A stretch of DNA of 64,000 nucleotides, taken from the NCBI GenBank assembly GCA_024867545.1, contig JANFNE010000021.1:124001-188000 (forward strand). Direction: 5' to 3'. Position 1 is the first letter of the stretch, and each line of letters opens with the position of its first letter. The notes beneath the pieces were generated by a model. That model was given only the letters and a program-made list of their open reading frames with translations, was not told the origin of the DNA and did no database searches. The position numbers were made by a program, and so were the translations under genes. The stretch comes from Phytopythium helicoides (Eukaryota; Oomycota; Peronosporomycetes; Pythiales; Pythiaceae). Positions 54,297 through 64,000 of the stretch are shown here, one piece after another.

Positions 54297-55963
54297 ATGC
54301 GGCGCCACCAGGACGTCGTGACGCCCGACGACAAGGATGACCTGCCGGTGCTGAGCGAGGACGGCTCGACGCGGCCCTCGGCCACGCGCCGCAAGGTGCT
54401 GCTGCTCATCGGCGCCGTGGTGCTGGTTGGCGCGGTCGTGGGCGTCGTGGTGGCCGTCACGGGCGGCAGCAGCGACGCCAGCACGAGCAACGAGGCCAGC
54501 GGTAACGACTCGTCGGGATCGGCGGCCGCGACTTCCTCGTCCAGCGGTGCTGGCAGCAGCAAGAACGTGTCGGACGACGACCTGCTGGGCTCGGCGAGCA
54601 GCAGCACCAGCGGCTCTGGTAGCAGCAACGAGCCCACCAGCGACCCGGAGAAGGGTGCGTTCAGTGCTGGCGTAACGACGCGCTTCTCGGTGGAGTGGCT
54701 TACTTATTTGCTTTGTGTCGACTTGCAGCGGAAACGGCGTTCACGATGCTGGCGATTGGCGATTGGGGAGCCACGACGGACAAGCCCGGGTCGTGCTGCA
54801 ACAAGTACCGCAAGGTGGCGAACGACTCGCTCGAGATGAAGATCGATTACTGGGCCCAGATCAACGTGGCCGAGATTCTTGCACAGGCTGCCAAGGATCT
54901 GTCACCCGTGCGCATCATTGGCCACGGAGATAACGTCTACTGGAATGGTGTTGGCCCTGATGACGCCGCCTATCGAATGGAAACGACTTTCGAGTCAGTG
55001 TACGACCAGCCAGCGCTGGACGGTATCCCATGGATCAATGTGGTCGGCAACCACGACCTCGGCGGCTCCGAGTACATTTGCGGAGACAAGGACTACAACT
55101 TCCGTGAGTGCGAGAGCACCGAGGAGATGCTCAAGTACTTGAATCTCAAGTTCTCGCTGCAGCAGGAATACAAGAGTCCGAACGGAGATCGGTGGCAGCT
55201 ACGCGATCACTACTACGTCGAGTCGGTCGAGGAGAATGGCGTGTCGGTCGACATCTTCAACATCGACACCAACTTTGCCGACTCTCACGGTGTCATGCAG
55301 ATCTGCTGCCAGTGCTACGGCTACGTTAAGAAGCAGCAACTCAGTGAGGCAGACGCAAAGGCCCTCGGCAACACATGCAATGACCGACTTCCTGGCGATG
55401 AGCTCTGCGCCGGTGGCAGTATGGAGATGTACACTGCGTGCGCCGACACGATCGAAAAGTGGTGGGACGACTCGATGAGCCAGGTACAAAAGGACCTTGC
55501 GGCATCCAAGGCGACGTGGAAGATCATCAACTCGCACTACTCACCGCACTTCCACATGAGCGAGGATAAGATGAAGAAGTGGTACCAGATTACCAAGGAT
55601 GGCGGAGTGCAGGTTTGGCTCAATGGCCACACTCACGGATTCAACCACGACATCAGCAAGTGGGGCACGCACTTTTTCGAGAACGGTGGCGGCGGTGGTA
55701 TTCAGAGTGAAACCTCGGGTCTGCCGCCTGATGTCGCCTCTAAGTTTGTCGAGAATTCGTGGGTCGCTGCCGGAAACCCCTATGGCTTCTTTACACTCCG
55801 TGTGTCAAGCGACTGGCTCACGCTGCAGTTTGCTACGTTCGATGATGCGTGGACGTTCAGCATGGAAGAAGAGCAGATCGTTGTTGGCGGATACAAGACA
55901 GGCCACTGCTGGCATGTTCCGTCGACCATGTCGACCGGTAGGGAATGTGCCTCCTCGTCGTGA
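54297..55963 (+). CDS. Membrane-anchored purple (tartrate-resistant-type) acid phosphatase
   Basis: Two exons (54297-54654, 54729-55963), 530 aa. A short cytosolic N-terminus, one transmembrane helix at 34-54 (VLLLIGAVVLVGAVVGVVVA) and a Ser/Gly-rich stalk give a type II membrane protein. The catalytic domain carries the metallophosphoesterase signatures in order: MLAIGDWGA, IIGHGDNVYWNGV, NVVGNHDLGG, NSHYSPHF and LNGHTHGFNHD, which supply the Asp, Asn and His ligands of the Fe-M centre. Ten or more cysteines indicate an extracellular, disulfide-bonded enzyme. It would release phosphate from organic esters at the cell surface. The 74-nt intron separates stalk from enzyme. Confidence 0.9.
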
Positions 55964-56125
55964 GCGTGGATGTAGCAATAGTTCAGTATCAATCTATCAT
56001 CTCTCGTGGATAAATATGTTGCTATGTTCTGTTAGTGTATAGTTTGATGGTAGCGCTGGCGTTTGGCTGCCGTCACAGCAGGACTCACTTGTCTACTTTC
56101 TCTTGATCACATGCAGGTTGTCGCG

Positions 56126-57365
56126 TCACGGCGACTCGGGGGTGCCGGGAGCTTCCACTTCGGCTATTACGCGATTGACTCGTGGTGGTGCCACAGCCGA
56201 GGCATCTTTGGTGTCAATGCCTTGTGCTTGTGCCTTGCGGTCGAGGTGCGGGTGCTTGGGTCGCTTCTCTAACATACCTTGCGCCTTCACCGCAGCTTCG
56301 CTCGCTTCGGGCTTCTGCGCTGAGTTCAAAGCGTATGGGTTGTTCTCTTGGTCGTTTTCTAGACCGTTCAATCGTCTCGTACCCTCGGGGCTCCTTGGCT
56401 TCTCTGTCGATTTTCTTCTCCTTCCTCTTCTCATCTTCGTTGCCAACCTCGCCATTCTCTTGCTGCTCTGCGTGCTTATCTTCGTGGCTAGAAGCAATTG
56501 ACGCGCGTTCCATGTCCATGTCTTCGTCTCTGGCTTCGTCTTCTTCCTCTCGTTCCTTCCCATCCGCCCGCAGTGCTGCGAGCTCGCGCTCTAGCATTGC
56601 AACTCTCGACTGCAGCACTCGAACCTCTTCGTCCTTCTTGGCGACGTATGCCTCGGCCTGCGCGCGCAGTGAAGCGCGCTGCTGCTCGAACTGCTCCGTC
56701 ATTCGGCGCTCGACGTTAAACACATACTCCTTCGCCTCCACCACGAGGCTCGCGTGAACGCGGCCAAACTCGGCGATTCGCTTGAGCTGCTCGTCTACAG
56801 GCAAACCAAGAGTCTCCGTGAGCCCACACTTGCAGCAGCGCAGCCAAATCAACGCCGACGCACTGGCAAAGTGGTCCTCGACCTGGAAGATGACCTTCTG
56901 CTGCCACCTGTCGAGCTCTGAGCGCGCGATCGTCACCATCTCCGGCTCCGAGTCGGCGCTGCTCGAGCCGTTGGCGCCGTCCGCCACGCTCACCGGGCTG
57001 CTGCCGCTCGAGTCCGCCTCGACCGTCGGCGCGCTCGCGAACGGCAGGCTCGGCCGCGGCCGCAGCGTCGACTCCGCCGTCGCGCCGGCGCCTGCAGCCG
57101 CGAACGTCCTCCTCCCGCCGCTGTCGTCGCCGCTGGCCGCCGCCACGCCGCCGCCGCTCGTCGCGCTGGACGTGAACAGCGCACCGCCCGCCGCCGAGGA
57201 GAGCGCCGCGAACTGCGCCGGCAGCTGCGCGGCCGCCAGCGGCTCGAAGCGCTGGCCCACGCGCCGACGCGGCCGCGCCGCCTTGGAGCGGCCCATGCTC
57301 GCCGCCGTCCAGGAGAATCGAATGACGGAGTGCGAGCGAGCCTCTGTTGGCGATCTGGTAGTCAT
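56126..57365 (-). CDS. Coiled-coil protein, unrecognised (one frame break)
   Basis: From the ATG at 57365 the first 140 residues are low-complexity Ala/Ser/Gly/Arg. A short Cys-containing motif (ALIWLRCCKCGLTETLGLPV) precedes a long coiled coil (EYVFNVERRMTEQFEQQRAS ... VRVLQSRVAMLERELAAL) and an acidic/basic tail. A +1 break near 56390 moves into the frame ending NPYALNSAQKPEASEAAVKA and GTPESP at 56126. The function is unknown. It is divergent from the LarB-like gene. Confidence 0.5.
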
Positions 57366-57563
57366 TTAGCTGTGGAAAAGACTATCTGGTAGTCTCAGCA
57401 TGACTACCGAGTCGATCGAGGAGGGCGACCCGGAAGAAAAGCTTCGACTACCGCAGACTCGATTGGCTACCAAGTAGTCAGGTGCCACTTCAATCACAAT
57501 CACGCTCGGGAGCCGACGACGTCATTCCGTCGCTGGCCGCGCACTCCTCGCCCCGCTCGCTCG

Positions 57564-58872
57564 ATGCTGCGCTCGCTCACCCGCCGCCCGCTCGCGGCTT
57601 CGGCTGCCGCTCGAGGCGCGCGGCTCTCGACTGCGCCCGCGGGCGACGAAGCCACGCGGCGACTGCTCGAGCAGGTCGCGGCCGGACAGGTGCGCTGCTC
57701 GCTTTTTTCTGCTTGGTGCGCGTGGGGAGGCGTTGGTGGCTCACGCGGCGTCGCGCTGCACCGCAGGTGTCGCCAGCGGACGCGGCCACGGCGCTGGGCA
57801 AGAACTACCGGGACGTGGGCGACTTTGCCAAGATTGACACGTCGAGGGGCAAGCGCACGGGGTTCCCTGAGGTCGTGTACGCAGAGGGCAAGACACCCGC
57901 GCAGGTCACGACCATCATGCGCGCCATGATCGACAGCGGAGAGAGCAACGTCATGGCCTCGCGCGTGTCGCCGCAGGCCGCAGACGAGATCCAGGCCGCA
58001 CTCAAGGTGGCGTCGCGTTCTGCTGCTACTGCTGCAGCTTTAGTCTGCAGGAATGGAAGCTGACACTCGACGATGCGTGCAGGACGAGTACGAGCTCAAG
58101 TACTACGCTGTGCCACGGATTCTCGCGTCCAAGAACCTGGAGGACAGCGTGAGAAAAGGCGGCGATGCTCAGCGCGATAGCAACAAGGTGCACACTGAGC
58201 AATGCGCACGCAGATCGTTTGCAATCAGGCTGATGAGTGAGGCTTTCACGTCGACTATGCAGAAACCTATTGCGTGTGTTCTCTGTGCCGGCACGTCCGA
58301 TCTCCCGGTCGCGGAGGAGGCAGCCGTGACGCTAGGTACTTGCTAGATCTTGGTCTTGTACCTTTCGTGAGGCAGCTCAATGATGTTGTGCATGGACCGA
58401 CGCCTTCAGAGCTTGCAGACTACCAAGTCAAGCGCCTGTACGACGTTGGCGTTGCGGGGATCCATCGCCTGCTGCGAAATCAGCACATTGTGCAGTCTGC
58501 TGACGTCGCAATCTGCGTCGCCGGCATGGACGGCGCACTCCCAGGCGTCGTTGTGAGTTGCGAAACTCGTGGATTTTCTCCCTTCTTCCGATGTGAGTGT
58601 CTGACGGGTGGCGCGTCCTGTAGGGAGGAATCACGGAGATCCCTGTGATCGCTGTGCCGACGAGTGTGGGCTACGGCGCCGCGTTTGGAGGCCTCGCACC
58701 CCTACTGACGATGCTCAACGCGTGCTCGCCGGGGGTTGGCGTCGTGAACATTGACAACGGCTTTGGCGCTGCCGTGCTGGCTGGTAGGTCAGCTCTGGGG
58801 ACTCGAGGTGAGGTTCTTGCATCTGACAACGTTTCTGTGATTACAGCGCGCATTCTCAACCAGCTCAAGTGA
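57564..58872 (+). CDS. LarB-like (NCAIR mutase/PurE-related) protein, mitochondrial
   Basis: Seven exons (57564-57689, 57767-58006, 58083-58148, 58263-58335, 58410-58552, 58624-58783, 58847-58872) encode 277 aa. The N-terminus [20 protein letters not shown] is a mitochondrial presequence. Then [86 protein letters not shown] and [10 protein letters not shown] follow the LarB family closely. Bacterial LarB carboxylates nicotinate adenine dinucleotide to start the nickel-pincer cofactor of lactate racemase. No larE or larC partner is nearby. Seven exons in 1.3 kb and eukaryotic introns show it is resident nuclear DNA, not contamination. Confidence 0.85.
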
Positions 58873-59134
58873 GCAGCCGGCTAGAGGTCTAATACAGTGT
58901 AAAGAACGCCTCAGTCCTGTAGCCCATTGCCGTCTTCGTGAGAGCTGTTGCTGTGAATACGTTCCGCCCAACTATTAGTCCCGTGTCATCGCGAGTGCAA
59001 GACATGGCTACACAGAGCCTAACGAAATCAATACACTGCGCCAAAGCGTCACCCGACATCCACGGCGTCAGCTACAGAGTTGCGCATTCACCTCCTCCAA
59101 GCACCGCGACGCCCGCCACTCCGCTCGCACCGCG

Positions 59135-60575
59135 ATGCCAGCGCCTCGCCCATGCGATGGGCCTGCTTCCTGCGCTGTCTGCGCGCCTCTCCGCGCCGAA
59201 ATCGCAGCGCTACGAGCCGAGAACGAGCGACTTCGCGCCTTGCTGAGCCCGCAGCTTCCAGACCCCAACGCTCGCTCGTCAGCTGCGACCCCACTGACTC
59301 CGATCGGCACAACCATCGCTTCTGCATTCGCTAGAGAGGAAATGCAGCGCTACAGCCGCCAGATGCTCGTCAAGGAGTTCGGTGCTGAAGCCCAGCGGAA
59401 GCTGCGGGACTCGCGGGTGCTCGTGGTTGGGGCGGGGGGCCTCGGCTCCCCCGTGGCGCTCTATTTGGCGGCCATGGGCGTCGGTCACCTCACAGTCATT
59501 GACGATGACCGTGTCGATAGCAGTAACTTGCACCGCCAGGTGCTGCATGACGAGTCGCAGCTCGGCGAGAAGAAAGCCGAGTCGGCTCGCAGACGGCTGC
59601 GACTTATCAATCCGCTCGTGAAGTGCGAAGCGATCGCGACGCGGTTTACCACCGGCAACGCCATCGAGCTGGTCAAGCGCCACGATGTTGTGGTCGACGC
59701 GTCAGACAACGTGGGTACTCGGTACTTGGCGAACGATGCGTGCGCGGTGACTCGCAAGCCGCTGATATCGGGTAGCGCCATCGGTATGGAAGGACAAGTG
59801 ACCGTATTCACACCTGAAAGCGCATCTGGGTGCTATCGCTGTCTGTACCCGACACCTCCACGGTCACAGCCCATGAGCTGCGCGGAGAATGGCGTTATTG
59901 GTGCTGTCCCTGGCGTCATTGGGTGCTTGCAAGCCATCGAGTGTATCAAGGTCATCTCGGGGGTCGGCGAGCCTCTCGTTGGTGTCCAGTGCCTGTACGA
60001 TGCCTATGACGGTCAGTTCCGCCGCCTGAAGCTTCCGGTGCAAAGGCGAAAAGAATGCCCTGCTTGCAACGGTGCTGCCGTCGCTGGAGAGACAACCGAA
60101 GACGAGCAGTTGAAATCGCTAGCTTTCAGCACACAGCTATCAGTTGAGGGAGGCTGCAGCGACCTTGAGATGGAAGCTGCTGTGCTCAGTAGCAGGCTTC
60201 AAAGCTCCCAGAGAGTGAGCGTGGAAGAGTTTGCCGGCCTCCGTGCTCACTCAGCTGACTACTGTTCTCGTGGACACCCGTCCTTGTGTACAGTTCGACA
60301 TGGTACACTTCGAGGAGGCGGTGAATGTGCCATTCGAGTTGTTTTCTCGCCACAAGCCGGGTAAAGATTCCCTTGAAAAGCTACTGGGGAGCTCTCACTC
60401 ACAGCGGCTGCAAGCATGGAAACCGCCGATGTTATATGTCATCTGTCGGCGCGGTATTGACTCTGTCGTTGCGACTGAATGGCTCACTCAATGTGACGTG
60501 CACCGCGTAGCCAACGTGGACGGTGGATACACAGCTTACGCTGCACAGGTTGACTCGTCGTTCCCCATCTACTAG
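59135..60575 (+). CDS. Uba4/MOCS3: E1-like sulfur-carrier activating enzyme (one frame break)
   Basis: ThiF/MoeB-type adenylyltransferase: REEMQRYSRQMLVKEFGAEA, RVLVVGAGGLGSPVALYLAA (ATP loop), DDDRVDSSNLHRQVLHDE, ASDNVGTRYLANDAC, and CAENGVIGAVPGVIGCLQA with the catalytic-Cys region GCYRCLYP; zinc CPAC near residue 307. A C-terminal rhodanese domain follows (TTVLVDTRPCVQFDMVHFEE) with active-site CRRGIDS at about 60445. Together they activate and sulfurate Urm1 and MOCS2A for tRNA thiolation and molybdopterin synthesis. The break (+1) is near 60245, between EFAG and the rhodanese start. The coiled N-terminus (LRAEIAALRAENERLRAL) matches MOCS3. Confidence 0.92.
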
Positions 60576-60669
60576 AAAGGAAAAAAATAAAGCTGACGTC
60601 CTAACCAAAAGGCTCTATGGCGACATACCCTCGTGCATGGCGCGATAGTCGACAGCCTTGCGCTGTCGA

Positions 60670-62632
60670 CTAGATCGCTTGGAACCACTCAACTCGCTTG
60701 TCACGGGTGCCAGAACCCACATCCGAGTCTCGATCATCTTCCTCTGCATCAGCCGCCGTATAGAGCTCGTCCGCATCGTCTTCCCCTTCGGCATCACTAT
60801 CCGCTTTCCCAGCAAACAGCATATCATTCAGCTCTAGATAATTGACAGCGTTTCGCTTGCGCTTTCCATGAATGATCAGTGCTTCCTGCTCGCCGCCTTC
60901 GTCGATGTTGTCATCACGAGCTTGCTCATGCTTGCTGTTCGAATGTTTGGCTAGTTCGATTGCTGCAAGAACTTGGTCTCTGTTCAACAGCTGCATTGTG
61001 TCATCGCGATACACGACACGCCATGTTGATTCAGACGCCGGGCTCTCTGTCATTTCCATGACAACGCCCATGACAATGGTGTCAGCTTCCCCACGACGCT
61101 TAGCCGCTTGGCACCCGACAAAGGACTTCTGGTCCTGTGTTTTTGTCGAGGGCGAATGGGCATCTCTGGATCTAGTAGAGCGGCTGAGATCAAGTGGAGT
61201 TCGATTAGTCCAACAACACCTTGTAAGCCACACACTAGACAAACCTACCGATCATTGTCGATAACATCGTCCTTGCTCAGATATTCAAGCTCGTCCTCAC
61301 TCACTTGGTCGCTCACAATCGCATTCACTAGCTGGGGGCCAATTCCCCCTTCGACTGCTTCCTCCTCCTCGTCTTCTTCTTCGTCGTCATCTTCGTCTTC
61401 GTCTTCCGACTCCATCACAAAATCGTCATCATCTTGTTCGTCATCAGCCTCACCGTCTTGAGGATCGATGGTGGGGCCATCAGATCCGGTTTCGCCAGTC
61501 TTGATCGCTTCTTCCTCTTCTGAAAGTTCGGGAAACACCTGCAATGGCGACAAAGAATGCACTGCTTAGATGTTTCGTTGCGAGGTATCTCCCGATATTA
61601 CACTGTACCTGGTCAATGGTCTCGTATGTTGTTGCGAACGCCTGAGTTGATCGCCTTGAGGCAATAAAACACTGAAAGGCATATTTGGCAGTACCACTAG
61701 CTCGTCGCCTTCGGGGATCTCGCTTGTCTCCACGGCTGGCGACTGACACCGTTGATGATATGCACGATGGCAGCCGGCGTTGTCACAGAGCAGAATATCG
61801 TTGTCCTCGGTCGTATCGGTGATGTGGCACAGCGAACAATAGATGTCCTCCGGCGCAACAGAGATCTCGGGCTCCGGAGCTAGCAAATGCAGCAGCTGCA
61901 CATCACCAGCGTTGAGTGCCTGAAGACTCCGGAGCGCGTCGAGGATGGCTCGCTTGCCCTTCACGATCTTTCGCCGCGCATTCTCGAGCTCCTTGCTGGG
62001 CTTCAGCTTCTCTCGACTTGCCTTGCGCCAGCCCTCTGCATCGTATGCCTCTACGAATGCGAGCGGATATCGCAGGCGTCTCACCTGCTCCATTGGCGGT
62101 CAGCACTTTGCATCGATCCCGTGATTTGCACTCCACTGTACCTGTGTCTTGACGAACTCCTCGAGTTGCACGCGAGCCGGTTGAGGGGTTGTGATCTCCT
62201 CGGCGGAGGCATCGCTGACATCAACACCAGAGCTGACCGAGGCTGTGTGGTCATCGTCCGACTGAGACAAGGTGTAGGTCTGAGAAAGCCCACGACCTCG
62301 ACCTCGACCTCGTCCACGGCCTCCTCGTCCACCACGGCCTCCTCGGCCTCCTCGTCCTCCTCTGCGGCCTCGAGTGGGCTCTGACACCGGCGAGTAGACC
62401 TTTGGTGCCTTCCTGGCGCGCTTGGTGCTCACCGAGTTGATCGGAGTCTCTCTAGACGGTATCGCGTCTGAATTAGCAACTTGGGTGACCACCAGCCAAA
62501 AAAGTGATGCTTCCAGACGACGCACATGCTTGGTCGAGCTGCTGATCCACCAGAGGCAGCTTTTTCCTCCTTGTCCGTCGACTGGGCCCTGCTCCTGGTG
62601 ACGCGCTCGACTGGTGGCTGCTTGTCCGGCAT
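60670..62632 (-). CDS. PHD-finger chromatin protein with RGG repeats (frame breaks)
   Basis: From the ATG at 62632 (MPDKQPPVERVTRSRAQSTD) through a (RGG)n/(RG)n tract (62290-62385), then LRYPLAFVEAYDAEGWRKA and a PHD finger: DIYCSLC ... DNDILLCDNAGCHRAYHQRC and, in the +1 frame, WYCQICLSVFYCLKA, the final W-x-C-x2-C. Two exons are firm: 61538-61250 (very acidic, DDEEEDEEEEAVEG) and 61183-60670 (KSFVGCQAAKRRGEADTIVM, STWRVVYRDDTMQLLN, a Tudor/agenet-like strand set). The finger resembles plant HAT3.1-type PHDs, which read H3K4 methylation. Breaks near 61715 and probably 62100 and 62520 leave the 5' splice structure uncertain. Confidence 0.7.
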
Positions 62633-63020
62633 GACGTGCTTCAGCTCTGAAGTAGGTAGGCTATGGCTGGTCTATTGCAGTAGAAAGTGAGTGTCGAGAC
62701 CTCCGACGGCTCGAGGCCACAGCCAGCAGCCCTCGAAGGCGTCCGAGCGAGAGCTGCAGGGCCTCGTACAGGACCGAGAACACCCACAGGCGAGCGGAGA
62801 CCGACCCTTAGTTGCGGCTGCAGGTGACGATGCGGCGGTGGTCGCCACCTATTTTGATCCGGAACGTAGCGATCCAACGCGCATTGCGCGTCATACAAAA
62901 CCCAAGATAAATTGAAATGCCATGGCATTCGGCGAAAAGCACGCAGCGACACTATCACTGGGATTTCGGTAGAGTGACGACACCGACCACTTCAACTTGG
63001 CCGGCGACGACGTTGCAGTC
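62633..63020. other. Ambiguous coding/intergenic region
   Basis: Short minus-strand frames look coding in places (RLWVFSVLYEALQLSLGRLR near 62760) but cannot be joined to either neighbour. It may hold 3' exons of the gene at the right edge. Confidence 0.3.
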
Positions 63021-64000
63021 TCAGCGGACCCACTCCAGTTCACGGACGATGCGCAGCAGTGCCTGCAATACAGCGATGCAGTCTTGATCAGTCCATTGGC
63101 AGTGTTGCAATGCGAAAGTGAGGGACGGAGATTTACCTGGCGGATCGTAGGCGCCAAGTTCTCGTTGCGGAGCAGCAGCTGGAAGCGCGCAATCACGCTC
63201 TCTCGAGCGGCCACAGGCAGCGCGGCGCGGTTTAGAATCCAAAACTGCACCAGATCCTGGGCAAACTCCTCGATAGGTGAGGCGTCAGTCTCGCTTGAGC
63301 TCTCGTCTTCGAGCTTTGAGGAGCTCAGCGCTTTCAAGTACGAGCAGTAGCGCTCAAGCCCACCCGCGATGGTCGACAACGCGGCCTCCTCAGGTTCCAG
63401 CTCACTGTCTACCTGCTACACAACCAGTTTAGGCGTCCAACCTGACCAAATTCGCGCAAGGGGTGAGCTAGTACCACATAGAACTGGGCTCCCGTCTGCG
63501 TCGACTCTACAAGGGCAAGCAGGCTGTAGAGGGTTTTCAGGTGGGCATCTGCGCACTTGCGAGCCCGGATCGCCCGCTCCAAACGTTGGTCATTGTGCTT
63601 CTGGGCCTCAACGAGACCCGGGCTATCTTTGACGGCGGCAAGCAAAGACTCGGTCACCGAGAGTGGGGTTTCTTCTCTCAGCTGGTGCTGGTACGTCGCG
63701 ATAACGCCGAAACCCGTTCGGTCGATCGACCTCTTCTTCATCACACACAGCTCCTCTTCTGCCGTAGCCTGCTGCAGACACGCTTCGGCTTGGCGCTGCT
63801 CGCGTCGAATATGCACGGTGAGGTTAGCTCCCACAAACATCGCTCCTCCTGGGGACGCAGCGAAGCGCAGCAGCGCCGCTTGCCACTCGTGCGAAAGAGC
63901 AAAGTACTCGTCCGCTAGCCCGGCGATCCACCTCGATGGACGCGGAGGGAGAGCCACAGTGGGCTTTCCGAGCTGACGATAAACAGCTTGCAGTCAGCAG
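63021..64000 (-). CDS. Helical protein, 5' part beyond window; unrecognised
   Basis: Minus-strand frame open to the right edge (LQAVYRQLGKPTVALPPRPS, RWIAGLADEYFALSHEWQAA). It continues as a long helical array (ANLTVHIRREQRQAEACLQQ, TESLLAAVKDSPGLVEA, ALVESTQTGAQFYV), a GT...AG intron of about 60 nt near 63470-63412, then GGLERYCSYLKALSSSKLED, AQDLVQFWILNRAALPVA and LLLRNENLAPTIR, and probably DQDCIAVLQALLRIVRELEW ending at 63021. The arrangement recalls alpha-solenoid cores, for instance ubiquitin E4 factors, but the match is too weak to assign. Confidence 0.45.

Noticed and set aside
63021..64000. Ubiquitin E4 core domain
   Set aside because: Only a general helical resemblance; no U-box in view, so the family was not assigned.

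Overview
The window looks like nuclear DNA of an oomycete (stramenopile), probably a Pythium or Phytophthora relative; this is inferred from content, not from a database match. Genes are packed on both strands, about one per 1.5-2 kb. Coding GC is high, and introns are short (about 50-95 nt, GTRNGT...AG) and often carry in-frame stops. Genes such as ribosomal protein eS6, VPS18, OST4, kinesin-14, a DOT1-type methyltransferase and NECAP are eukaryotic.

Layout: 1-7.9 kb carries an Rsa3-like fragment, DOT1-like, F-box, NECAP, a long (GT)n tract, a counting-factor-D-like cysteine protease and a PREY/Trm112-like mitochondrial protein. 7.9-11.9 kb is an accessory island: degenerate relics, a perfect 20-bp palindrome, and a near-intact Fanzor (eukaryotic TnpB-like RNA-guided nuclease) gene. 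12-25 kb has an ELYS-like nucleoporin, PX-RING E3, OST4, a mitochondrial DnaJ, two tandem ABM-like paralogues, a pseudokinase and a class III aminotransferase. 25-36 kb has a small helical protein, VPS18, a PPP1R36-like protein and kinesin-14. 36-48.5 kb has eS6, a holocytochrome c synthase fused to a twin-CX9C tail, an ankyrin protein, a FYVE-GRAM-myotubularin phosphatase, an unrecognised gene and ODR-4. 49-64 kb has a small zinc-binding protein, a WW-RRM protein, a membrane-anchored purple acid phosphatase, a coiled-coil protein, a LarB-like protein, Uba4/MOCS3, a PHD-finger protein and a partial helical protein at the right edge.

No operon-like pathway is visible. These are independent housekeeping genes for membrane traffic (NECAP, VPS18, PX-RING, myotubularin), mitochondria (PREY, DnaJ, HCCS, LarB), chromatin (DOT1, PHD), the nuclear pore (ELYS) and the ER (OST4, ODR-4). 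Several neighbours share short divergent intergenic regions.

A striking property is that about a dozen conserved genes contain single-nucleotide frame breaks, mostly +1 (an extra base), while other long genes (VPS18, DOT1, PAP) have none. Base-level assembly error is the simplest explanation. At a few sites the break falls exactly on an NCC-stop junction, so both readings are recorded. Coordinates of broken genes are given as the full span.
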